Shown piece after piece: positions 17,960 through 26,300 of a stretch of DNA of 64,000 nucleotides (position 1 is the first letter of the stretch; every line of letters starts with the position of its first letter). Under the pieces are notes generated by a model. The model was not told the origin of the DNA and made no database searches. It saw nothing but the letters and a program-made list of their open reading frames with translations. Source of the DNA: Streptomyces sp. NBC_00490 (lineage in GTDB: Bacteria; Actinomycetota; Actinomycetes; Streptomycetales; Streptomycetaceae); assembly GCF_036013645.1 (NCBI RefSeq), contig NZ_CP107869.1, positions 62,001-126,000 of the forward strand, in the 5' to 3' direction. A program made the position numbers and the translations under genes.

Positions 17960-18410
17960 GGCATCCGCTTATCGATCACGTGGATGGTCTGGTCGAACAG
18001 GGTTCCTGATCGGGTGATCGCGTGCGGGCCGGCGCATGGAAGCAGGCCTCTTGGTAGTCATCCCGGGCCCTGTCGGTCCCGCCCCGTGGCCGGGAAAATC
18101 GGGGCTGGTGCCCGTCCGGGGGACGTCGATCGAGCTTGGTGCCGAATGTTGAGCCCGTTTGGTAGTCGGACGCTGGGGCCGAGCGCAGGAGTCCAGTGGT
18201 GTTGCCGCGAGCACGCAAGAGAGCTTCTTTGAATCCTGTGGTCCCTGAAGGGCGGGCACCGTTCCTGGTGCACGCGAGGAAGGGCGGGGCGGGACATGGA
18301 TGTGATCGAGGAACGGTGCGGGGGCGCCGACTTGGGCAAGACGGATGTCAAGGTATGCATCCGGGTCCCGGGCACTGGCAAGCGCGCCCGCTTCGATTCT
18401 CGTATCCTCC
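17960..18410 (+). mobile_element. Remnant of an IS110-family element: 5' non-coding region and first codons
   Basis: From ATG 18296 the frame begins MDVIEERCGGADLGKTDVKV, the N-terminus of an IS110-type recombinase (ERxxGxDxxKxxV pattern), and loses homology after ~37 codons. The ~340 bp upstream is non-coding and is the place where IS110 elements encode a bridge RNA; it contains TTGGTAGTC twice (18051 and 18159). The rest of the recombinase gene is missing. Boundaries are approximate. Confidence 0.55.
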
Positions 18411-18417
18411 GACAGCT

Positions 18418-18453
18418 CAGAGGGCCAGACGGCATCAACGGTCCGGCCCTCTG
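18418..18453 (-). terminator. Hairpin terminator
   Basis: CAGAGGGCC at 18418-18426 pairs perfectly with GGCCCTCTG at 18445-18453 (9 bp, 18-nt loop). It starts 3 nt after the stop of the small minus-strand gene ending at 18456, as expected for its terminator. No U-tract is evident, which is common in Streptomyces. Confidence 0.55.
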
Positions 18454-18455
18454 GC

Positions 18456-18704
18456 TTAGTTCCTCCGGCGACGCCCCTGCCCGTATGGGCCGTGGCGATC
18501 ATGTTCCTGCCATTCCTCGTCATGGGGGTCGCGTTCTTCGCCACCCGCGTTGTCTCCAGGAGTCGATATGTGTTCCCCGTTGTTGACCTTGGCCAGCAAC
18601 GAGGCGAGGGGATCAGGGGGATCGTCGCTGAAGCGATCAGAGCTGCGCTCGGGCGGCGGCCCCGGCTCCGTCCTGCCGTGACGCGACTGTGGTGTTCCGC
18701 TCAT
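18456..18704 (-). CDS. Small hydrophilic hypothetical protein
   Basis: 82 aa. The ATG at 18704 is preceded by a strong GGAGGGGG at a 7-nt spacing, and a hairpin terminator follows the stop, so this is a plausible small gene. The protein is hydrophilic and Pro/Arg/Asp-rich (PPPERSSDRFSDDPPDPLAS, ending GRRRRN) with no recognised domain. Codon third positions are G/C-rich in the first half and weaker later. Confidence 0.45.
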   Translation of the reverse strand: MSGTPQSRHGRTEPGPPPERSSDRFSDDPPDPLASLLAKVNNGEHISTPGDNAGGEERDPHDEEWQEHDRHGPYGQGRRRRN

Positions 18705-18932
18705 GAGTAGCCCCCTCCGACTCACTGCGATGCGCTCAAGATTTTTCCCTGGCAGGACGCGGGTGACCCGACTTCGACTTTGTCAGTGCAGTGCAATCCT
18801 GCCGCAAGCCGACCGCCTTCGAAACAGTCATGGCCTCAACGCCCTTCCTCACCTTGCGCGTTGGCTTCGCCGACAGGGCTGGAGCAACGTGGCTGGCACC
18901 GCGGTTCGGACGCGCCGAGTAGGGTTCGCAGA

Positions 18933-19388
18933 GTGCGCTACCTGGCAGATGCATTCGTTGTTGGGGCCCTAAAGCGGGGGCGACCGGTCGAACAGTTCCT
19001 TGGTCCGATCGGTGCTCCAGATCGGCCCGGGGTCCGCTACGTGGAGGTCCGCCCCGCGAAGGCGCCATATGAGGTCTACGTCCATACCGTGGAGGACGTC
19101 GGCCGTGAGAGGTTCTTCGATCTGGTCGAGTTTCCGCCCTTCGACACCGACGATGACGGGGAAGAGTTCGGCCGACTCGTTGCCACGGCTGAGGACCCTT
19201 CTACCGCGCTGGCCACTGCCGAGAAGATCACAGGCGCAGTGCCTGGGAGGTGGGTCAACGAGAGCATGGTCCAGGCCGAGTATGCCGACTTCGTTCAAGC
19301 GGGCCGGCCTACGGACCGATCTCCCGATGGACACCCATGGCCGAAGCACGCGAAGTTTGCCGTTCCTCCTTCGGCCTCGGCTCGATGA
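18933..19388 (+). CDS. Hypothetical protein, possibly with a displaced C-terminus
   Basis: 151 aa from GTG 18933. Residues 1-125 look like a compact acidic cytoplasmic protein (VRYLADAFVVGALKRG, VRYVEVRPAKAPYEVYVHTV, FFDLVEFPPFDTDDDGEEFG). The last ~20 residues run over sequence that on the other strand belongs to a nucleotidyltransferase remnant, so the native 3' end may have been replaced. No family recognised; small proteins of this kind can be immunity or regulatory proteins, but nothing here shows that. Confidence 0.5.
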   Translation: MRYLADAFVVGALKRGRPVEQFLGPIGAPDRPGVRYVEVRPAKAPYEVYVHTVEDVGRERFFDLVEFPPFDTDDDGEEFGRLVATAEDPSTALATAEKITGAVPGRWVNESMVQAEYADFVQAGRPTDRSPDGHPWPKHAKFAVPPSASAR

Positions 19389-19665
19389 CCTGCAGCCGCT
19401 ACAGGAGGTAGAGGAACGCGTCGGGCATCGGGGCGTCGCCGCAGGCGCGGCGCACCGCATCCCAGTCGACCTTCTCCCGCAACATTCGAGCGATCGGGAG
19501 GACCGCCCCGAAATCGCAGTGGTGCTCGGAGAAGGCAGCCACCAGGCTGTGCACCAGGTCGGTCGGTGACAGCACGGGCATGAACACCGAGTCGACCGAC
19601 AACTCCCGCGCCCGCTGCAGCACGTCGGCGGTGACCGGCTGGTGCGCAGCTCGAAGACCAGGTCG
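19370..19665 (-). pseudogene. Nucleotidyltransferase-like remnant with premature stop
   Basis: Minus-strand sequence reads VDLVFELR near the top, then (other frame) VTADVLQRARELSVDSVFMP and FSEHHCDFGAVLPIARMLRE, as I recall from DUF2204-type nucleotidyltransferases. A TAG at 19399-19401 falls where Glu is expected (FLYLL-stop-RLQVIE). The N-terminal catalytic part is missing and the neighbouring 19690-20390 frame is unrelated, so this is a broken fragment. Confidence 0.5.
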
Positions 19666-19689
19666 ACCTGCTGTCCTAGGCAGCCGAAC

Positions 19690-20390
19690 TCAGCACGTCC
19701 TCAGTCGGTACTCGTTCAGGCGTTCCAGAAGGTCCGGCGGAATCAGACTGGGGAGTACGTGCTCGTGCAGCCACAACACCCGGACCAGAGCATGATTGAC
19801 GAACGGTTGGGGCGTCGGCACTCTTTCGTGCTCACCGAGCAGTAGGGGAACCAAGTCGTTTCTCAGGAACTCACCGAAACCGTCCGACGCATCTCCCGGC
19901 AGCCGCTCCCTGTCCCAGGAAAACGCCTTGAACAGTGCGTCGACGGTCCGTACCAGGTACTTCGACGCCGTCGGGAGCATCAGCTGTGTCCCCCGGAGAG
20001 CGCGTCTGTGAAGATCGCCGAGCTGGTCGTCGGTCACCGCTCCACGATTGGCGAGCAGCAATTCGAGCAAGTCGTGGTAGTGCGCGTCCGGGTCATACGG
20101 GGAGTCGAACCGCAGCGAGGCCGGCGGAAGAGCCGTGCCCTCCCGCCAGCGCAACTGCCCCTCACGATCCCAGTAGTACTGATGGACCCAGACCCGCCGC
20201 AGGATCTCCACCTGGCGCAGCATCCGCAGACGGCCCGGGGCATCGGCCGCCCAGACCGCGGTGAGGAGTTTCTGCCCGTCCCGGCCGAACTCCTCGGCAC
20301 GCTCGCGCACCGCTACCCTGCCGCCGGCAACTTTCCCGATCTCGACTTTGCGGCCGTACCGCTTGGCCCACTCCGGTTCCGGACGGTATG
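19690..20390 (-). pseudogene. IS1182-like transposase fragment fused to an unrelated tail
   Basis: The first part ([64 protein letters not shown]) matches the middle of IS1182-type transposases just before their catalytic domain. At ~20085 it switches to unrelated sequence (LLELLLANRGAVTDDQLGDL, YLVRTVDALFKAFS) lacking the expected catalytic residues. The upstream end is cut by the IS5 element at ~20395. This looks like a recombination joint between two decayed genes. Confidence 0.55.
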
Positions 20391-20477
20391 AGAAGTCGCC
20401 CGAAAATGGACGGTGGTCAGTGCCCCTGGGCTGACAGCCCGGGCGCTCTCACCCGCCAGCTCCAGCCGGGTGGTCAC

Positions 20478-20895
20478 ATGACCTCTTCGCAGCAGCGTGA
20501 GCCCTACCTGAGCGATCTCTCCGATGCCCGCTGGGCGTTGATGGAACTGACCTTGACGGCCTGGCGGGCCGAGCGGCAGAAGACCTCGCTCAACCTCGGC
20601 GGAAACGTCACTGACCTGCGAGAAGTCATGAACGCGATCCTCTTCCTCAACCGGACCGGCGTCCCCTGGCGCTACCTGCCCCACGACTTCCCCGCCGCAC
20701 ACCACCGTGTTCGGCTACTTCAGTGCCTGGACCGCGGACGGCACCATCGAGAAACTCGGCCTCCACCTGCACCGGATGGTCCGTGAGAAGGTAGGACGCA
20801 CCCCCGAACCCACCGCCTGCGTCATCGACGCCCAGAGCGTCAAGACCGCCACCAGCGTGCCCACCGACACCCAGGGCACCGACGCCGGCAAGAAG
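20478..20895 (+). pseudogene. IS5-family transposase, first part (split by IS110)
   Basis: From ATG 20478 ([20 protein letters not shown]) the protein matches the N-terminal half of a Streptomyces IS5-type transposase up to TQGTDAGKK at 20895. One extra base near 20695 shifts the frame between RYLPHDFP and [12 protein letters not shown]. The rest of the gene continues at 22526 after the IS110 element. Joining the two sides restores AAG AAG ATC GTC (K K I V). Confidence 0.85.
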
Positions 20896-20916
20896 ACATC
20901 CGATGCGGAGAAGGAG

Positions 20917-22167
20917 TCAAGCGGCCAGGGCGAGGTGGGGTTCTCGCGTGGTTGGGAAGGCCACTGCCCCGCTGAACGGGACTCGGTGGGAAAGACAGTG
21001 GTGAAGGCAGCCGATCATCCGGTTGAACAGGTTCCTCTGGGCGGCTGTGTGTCGATCTCCGGCCTCGCGTCGACGGTCGTAGTGGGCCCGGGCTCCCTCC
21101 GAGTGGGCCATCGCTGAGAAGGCCCACATGTAGCCGACGCCGGCCAGCCTCTGGTTCTTCACCCTGCGGGCCGCGACGGACACGCTCTTGCCGGAGGCCC
21201 TGGTGACGGGAGCGGATCCGGCGTACGCCTTCAGACCTCTGGCGTCGGCGAACCGGGCCCGGTCGTCGCCGATCTCGGCCAGAACTCGGGCCCCGCTGAG
21301 CGGACCCAGCCCCGGAAAACTGGTGATGATCTCGGCGTCAGCGTGGGCTTCGAACGCCTGCACTGCGGCTTCGGCGAGACCATCGGCACTCGCGCACGCG
21401 GCGTCCAGCTGCCGAAGCAGCGCAACTGCCTGGCGCCCCATGGCCTCCTCGACCAGGGGAAGATGGCGCATCTGAGAAGCGCGTAGCGCGCCGTGCAAAC
21501 GCTCGACCTCCCTGTCGATGGTGTTCTTGCGGCCGGCCTTCTTCAGCACGGCCCGCAGCTGCGTCCGGGTCAGCTTGGCCGCCTGGCGCGGGGTGAGTGC
21601 CACGGCCAGGAGAGCCCGGGCTATGGGGTGATAGATACCCTCGCGGCGGTGGCCGACAGCGGCCAGATAGCTGGGGAAGTACTCGCGCAGGTGTGAGGTC
21701 AGCTTGTTGCCGGCCTGGGTTCGGTCCCAGACGGCGTCCTGCTGAGCACGGGCAAGGACCACGACGGCCTGGGCCACTTCGGAGTCGACAGGAAGGCTGC
21801 GGTGAGCGGCGGCATCGGTGCGGAGGATGTTCGCCAGCACCATGGCGTCCAAGTGGTCGGACTTCTTGCGGGAGACCGTGTGCCGGTCCCGGTACCGGGC
21901 GGCGGCCATCGGGTTGATGGCGTAGACGGGGCGGCCCGTCGCCCGCAGGCAGGCGACCAGGAGTCCGCGGGAGGTCTCGATGGCCACCGGAACGGGATCC
22001 TGCGGACTGTCGCCGTGCTTGGCGAGCATCCGAAGCAGCTGGTCGAGCCCTTCCGCGGTGTCATCGATGCGAGCCCGGGCGAGCAGCGAACCCGTTTCGT
22101 CGACGACGGCTATGTCGTGGTGGTCGCTGGCCCAGTCAATGCCGCAGAACGCTCTCACTCGCCTCAT
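20917..22167 (-). CDS. IS110-family bridge-RNA-guided recombinase
   Basis: 416 aa. The N-terminal RuvC-like DEDD domain starts with CGIDWASDHHDIAVVDETG (catalytic Asp), with ETSRGLLVACL and KSDHLDAMVLANIL as further conserved acidic positions. The C-terminal Tnp20-type domain has FPGLGPLSGARVLAEIGD, then AYAGSAPVTRASGKS with the conserved Ser. Full length for the family and no frameshift, so likely active. It works with the RNA encoded in the upstream non-coding end of the same element. Confidence 0.9.
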   Translation of the reverse strand: MRRVRAFCGIDWASDHHDIAVVDETGSLLARARIDDTAEGLDQLLRMLAKHGDSPQDPVPVAIETSRGLLVACLRATGRPVYAINPMAAARYRDRHTVSRKKSDHLDAMVLANILRTDAAAHRSLPVDSEVAQAVVVLARAQQDAVWDRTQAGNKLTSHLREYFPSYLAAVGHRREGIYHPIARALLAVALTPRQAAKLTRTQLRAVLKKAGRKNTIDREVERLHGALRASQMRHLPLVEEAMGRQAVALLRQLDAACASADGLAEAAVQAFEAHADAEIITSFPGLGPLSGARVLAEIGDDRARFADARGLKAYAGSAPVTRASGKSVSVAARRVKNQRLAGVGYMWAFSAMAHSEGARAHYDRRREAGDRHTAAQRNLFNRMIGCLHHCLSHRVPFSGAVAFPTTREPHLALAA

Positions 22168-22204
22168 GCTTTCTCATCGGACCTGTGTTTTGGCTGGTCA
22201 CAGC

Positions 22205-22475
22205 CGTGCAGGGCATGCGTCTCTCTAATGGAAGGGCTCGGTGGCCACATCCGATTAGCCGTTCATGACCCCAGCGACCGGCGGGGCCCTCGGTCTTGAT
22301 CGGAGCTGGATGGCTCCCGAGCACGTAAGAGGTAGTCCCCGCAGAGGGCTTGAACCACGATCATCATCGGTGATCAAGTGATCGCTCTCGACGCCGACTG
22401 CGAGCGCCAGCACACGTCAGTCTTCTTTGAGGGCTCCAAGGCCCGGATCGTCGGCGGACGTTGTGCTGACGCCAG
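22205..22475 (-). ncRNA. Bridge RNA of the IS110 element
   Basis: Read on the minus strand. Target-binding loop: a 14-bp stem (22457-22471 with 22405-22418, one bulged A) encloses GCCGACGATC (22446-22455, 10 nt identical to the left target), a GGGC-N6-GCCC hairpin (22431-22444) and AAGAAGA (22421-22427, complementary to the right target TCTTCTT). Donor-binding loop: ATCGGATGT (22247-22255) equals the element's right end, followed by a small hairpin (22235-22246) and CCATTAGA (22224-22231), complementary to T-CT-AATGG at the left end. All four guides fit the real junctions. Transcript ends are not determined. Confidence 0.8.
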
Positions 22476-22525
22476 CGGCCGGCGTCGAGGAGGCGCCATC
22501 AGCGACCTCAGCTACCGCCCATTAG

Positions 22526-22983
22526 ATCGTCGGCCGCAAACGCAGCATCGTCGTCGACACTCTCGGCCTGTTACTGCTGGTCATGGTGACCGCCGCCAAC
22601 GTCTCGGACAACGAGGCCGGCATCCAGCTCCTCACCCGCGTCGCCGCCGACCACCCCACCATCAGCAAGGCATGGGTCGACACCGGCTACAAGAAGAAGG
22701 CGATCGAGCACGGTGCCGCCCTCGGCATCGACGTCACGTCGTCCCGCGAAACGAGCAGGTCAAAGGCTTCTCTGTGATCCCGCGGCGGTGGGTCGTGGAA
22801 CGGAGTTTTGGATGGATCATGATGCATCGCCGCCTCGCCCGCGACTACGAGACCAAACCGGCACACTCCGAGAGCATGATCCGCCTCGCGATGATCTCCA
22901 ATCTCGCAAAACGAGCAACGGGCGAAACGCCCATAACTTGGACAGTCCATGAACTATCGGTCTTCAACCGGAACGTCCTCTAA
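22526..22983 (+). pseudogene. IS5-family transposase, second part (split by IS110)
   Basis: Continues the gene that begins at 20478: IVGRKRSIVVDTLGLLLLVM, then DTGYKKKAIEHGAALGIDV. A second frame change near 22735 separates this from VKGFSVIPRRWVVERSFGWI and the C-terminus ending at 22983. The DDE residues are visible (D in VIDAQS before the split, D in DTGYKKK, E in VVERSFGW). Two frame changes plus the IS110 insertion make it inactive. Confidence 0.85.
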
Positions 22984-23039
22984 GGCGTCAACGGCTCCCG
23001 CACCGCCGACTGTTCGTCCGTGAGATCTCCTCGACCCAT
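22984..23039 (-). pseudogene. N-terminal scrap of another IS5-family transposase
   Basis: From ATG 23039 the minus strand reads MGRGDLTDEQSAVREPLTP, the start of a different IS5 subgroup, and ends abruptly at the neighbouring IS5 copy after 18 codons. It shows that the IS5/IS110 pair landed in an older IS. No function. Confidence 0.6.
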
Positions 23040-23334
23040 GAACCGTGGAAAGCCTGGCTTGCCCCGTGCAGGCAAGGGCGCCCATCCCACCCTCCCCTAC
23101 CCGGCACCGCTCTGCCGTGGCGGGCGTTGGACCGCTTCACCGGTGGTGGCACTGGCCCGCCGTTCCGCGCCGGACAGCTGGACCTGGTCCGTCCGCCACC
23201 CCGACCGCAGCTCAGCCAGCGGCCGAAGCGGTCCCAACGGGAGCCCTGGCCGCGGGTACACGACGGCACTCCACGCGTCGCAGCGGCCGCTCCCGGACGT
23301 CGCCTGCAAGAAGCCGGCGTCCATGGCTGGCGTC
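23040..23334. other. Gap without a recognised gene
   Basis: About 295 bp between the IS5 scrap and the end of the WD40 gene. Long antisense frames cross it, but none has a start, ribosome binding site or homology that I can recognise. Confidence 0.4.
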
Positions 23335-26300
23335 TCAGCGACAGGTCGGGACGGACGTGACGGTCGGCAGGAATCGGCGCCACTCGGAGGCGGTCAGAGG
23401 GTCGCCCCGTGACTGACACAGTCGGCGCGCGATGGCGTCCGCATCGGTGTTCCACAGCCGGACCGTGTGGTCTTCGCCGCCAGCGGCAAGGGTCCTGCCG
23501 TCGGGGCTGAAGGAGACGGCATAGACATGGCCGGAGGACGCCGTCAGGACCGCCGCCATATCCGGGGCGCGGGGATCCGTGATGTCGAACAGCCAGACCG
23601 TGGTGTCCGTGCTCCCGGCGGCGAGCGTACGGCCGTTGGGGCTGAAGGCGACCGAGTAGACGTAGCTGGTGAACCCCGTCAGGTCGCGCCCCACCCGGAC
23701 CGGACGACGGATGTCGCGCGTGTCCCACAGGCGTACGGCGCGATCGGCGCTTCCAGCAGCAAGGAGCCGACCGTCCGGGCTGAAGGCGACCGACCAGACA
23801 TACCCGGTCGGGCCACGCAGGGTCACCAAGGGCTTGGGGGTCCTTGCGGACACCGCCCACACCCGTACGGCGCGGTCGATGCTGCCCGCAGCGATGTGGC
23901 GTCCGTCCGGCGTGAAGGACACGGACAACACCGCGTCCGTGGCACCGGTCAGAGTGCGCAACGGCCTCACCGTGCCGGTTCGACTCATGTCCCAGAGACG
24001 GACGGTGGCGTCGTCCGCGCCCGTCGCCAGGACCGTGCCCGCGCGGTTGAAGACCAGCGATTCGACGGTGCCGGTCTTCGCCGCCCGGAACGGTCTGCCG
24101 AGCGGAGTCAGATCGCCCCTGAGCGTGTACGAGAAGAGACGTACCATGCCGTCGCTGTAACCGACCGCGAGGATCCGGCCACGGGGTGCGAACGTCACCG
24201 ACTGGATGAAGCGGTCCGGGCCGGGCTTCCAGGGACGGCCGACCGGTTCGTGCCGAGCGAGATCCCACAACCGCAGTTCCAGCGTGCCGACGGCCAGCAG
24301 TCGGCTGTCGGGACTGTACGCCAGCGCATTGACGCCCTGTGCCGACGTCAGCACCGGCGACGGCAGCGACCACAGACGCACCACGCCGTCCGAGCAGCCG
24401 GTCACCAGAGTCCGTCGGTCGAACCACATCACGGAGGTGACGGCTCCCGGATGCGGGAGGGTGGCGGTGACGTACCCGGAATCCCGCTGCCACAGCCGGA
24501 CCGCGTCGTCGCTGCCCCCGATGGCGAGGGTGTCACCGTCCGGTGCGAACTGCACCGCGTTGAGCCAGCTCTCGGCCTTCTCCTCGGGCGCGCCAGCGGG
24601 TCGGGGGCGCGCGGGGTCCGTCACGTCCCACAGGCGCGTGGTGCGGTCCTGCCCGCACACGGCGAGCACACGGCTGTCAGCGCTGAACGCGATGCCCAGT
24701 GCAGCCCCCTGGAACTTGCCCAGCGTCGCCACCGGAGCTGTTCGGCCGCCGTCCCGCGTGCGCCACACGCGGGCGCGGCCGTCCCGTCCCGCAGCGGCGA
24801 TCAACTGCCCGTCGGGGCTGAAGGCCACAGCCTGCTGGAAGTCCCCGCCACCGTGAAAGACCTTGGGCGGCTTCGAGGTGCCTGCCACGGTGGCGTCCGT
24901 CCACAGCCGCACGGTGCCGTCGGCACCCGCAGCGGCAAGCGCGCGGCCGTCGGGGGCGAAGGCCAGGGCGTACACCGTGGCGTCAGGGCTGCCCGACAGG
25001 TCAGGCAGGCGCCGTGGCTTCCCCGGGTCCGCGATGTCCCAGCGATGCAGCAGACCGTCGCCTCCGCCCGCCACGAGCGTGCGGCCGTCAGGGTGCAACG
25101 CCACCGCGAAGACGGCCCGTTCGGCCGAGATGCGCAACCAGGCCAGTCGTCGGGGACGGGTGCGGTCCTCCGTGCTCCACAGGCGTACGGTGCCGTCGGA
25201 CGAGCCGGCGGCCAGCAGGCCGCGGGCGCTGTCAGACGCCACCGCCTGCACGAGCCCGGTGAAGCCGGTCAGCCGCGTCGCCGACGGGGCGGCCGAGGAG
25301 TCCATCAGACGGGCCCGCGCTTCCCGCGTCGGCGCGGTCTGGTACGCGGCGAGCGCCAACTGCGCGCTGACGGAGGAATCGTGCAGGCCGATCCGCGCGG
25401 CTTCGGCCGCCAACTGGCGCGACTCGGCCTCGGCCCGGTTCCGGTCCGCTCGGTCGCGCTGGTGCAGGGCGTAGTAGGACAGTCCGCACGCGACGAGCAG
25501 CAGGGCCACCGCGAAACTGAGCAGCTGATACAGACGCCGTGTGCGATTGCGGGCCACCCGGCGTTCGTGCTCGCGGTGGTGCAACGACTCGTCGAGGAAG
25601 GCACGTTCCTCCGCGTTGACGGCGTCACGGTGCGCCGGATCAGCCGCCCAGTCGCCGCTGAGGTCCAGTGCGGTGCCGCGCAGCAGCAGGCCCGGATCGC
25701 ATCCCGCCTCCTGCCAGTGATGTGCGGCTTCTGTCAGACGTCGGTGGATGCGCAGCCCTTCCCGGTCCGTTCCGATCCACTCCTGTAGCCGCGGCCAAGC
25801 CGTGAGCAGCGACTCGTGCGAGATCTCCACCGCGTCGCTGTCGGCCGTGATCAGCCGTTGCTCGACGAACGCGGCCAGAACGGCGGTCGGTTCGCCGCTC
25901 TGCGGCCCCTCCGGATCGAGCAATTCCGTGAGGCTGACCCGGCGCCGGGTGGTCAGCGCGTCGTCGGAGAGATGCACCAGCCGCAGAAATGTCAGCCGTG
26001 CCAGGTCTCGCTGGGTGTCCGAGAGTTCGGCGAAGACGGACTCGGCGGTGCGGGCCACGGCGTCGTGGATTCCGCCGCCGGAGCGGTACGCCTCCACCGT
26101 GAGGCGGCCACGCGAGGCGCGCTGCCAGGTGACGAGCAGGGCGTGCGAGAGCAGCGGCAGCGCTCCGGGATCATGGGCCGCAATGTCCTTGCCCGCCGCC
26201 TCCCCCGGCGAAAAGCGTGGGGCGAGGTCACGGAGCAGAAGCTCCACCAGACCGTTCTCGATCTCCAGACCGGCCTTGCGGGCCGGTCCCCTGATGGCCT

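Larger units (their letters stand above)
20896..22525 (-). mobile_element. Complete IS110-family insertion sequence with readable bridge RNA
   Basis: A 1630-bp element on the minus strand splits an IS5 transposase gene. In element orientation the junctions read GACGAT-CT-AATGGG and GGATGT-CT-TCTTGCC, so a CT core dinucleotide is present at both sides, as for IS621-like elements. There are no long terminal inverted repeats. The recombinase gene ends ~20 bp from one end and has ~360 bp of non-coding DNA at the other, the IS110-group layout in which the bridge RNA lies upstream of the recombinase. Confidence 0.9.

Noticed and set aside
23335..25300. Regular DNA periodicity that could look like a repeat array or CRISPR
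   Set aside because: The repeats are imperfect WD40-coding units of ~40 codons, with no uniform direct repeat or spacers.
23467..25788. A 773-codon plus-strand open frame
   Set aside because: Antisense to the WD40 repeats; its periodic composition comes from those repeats.
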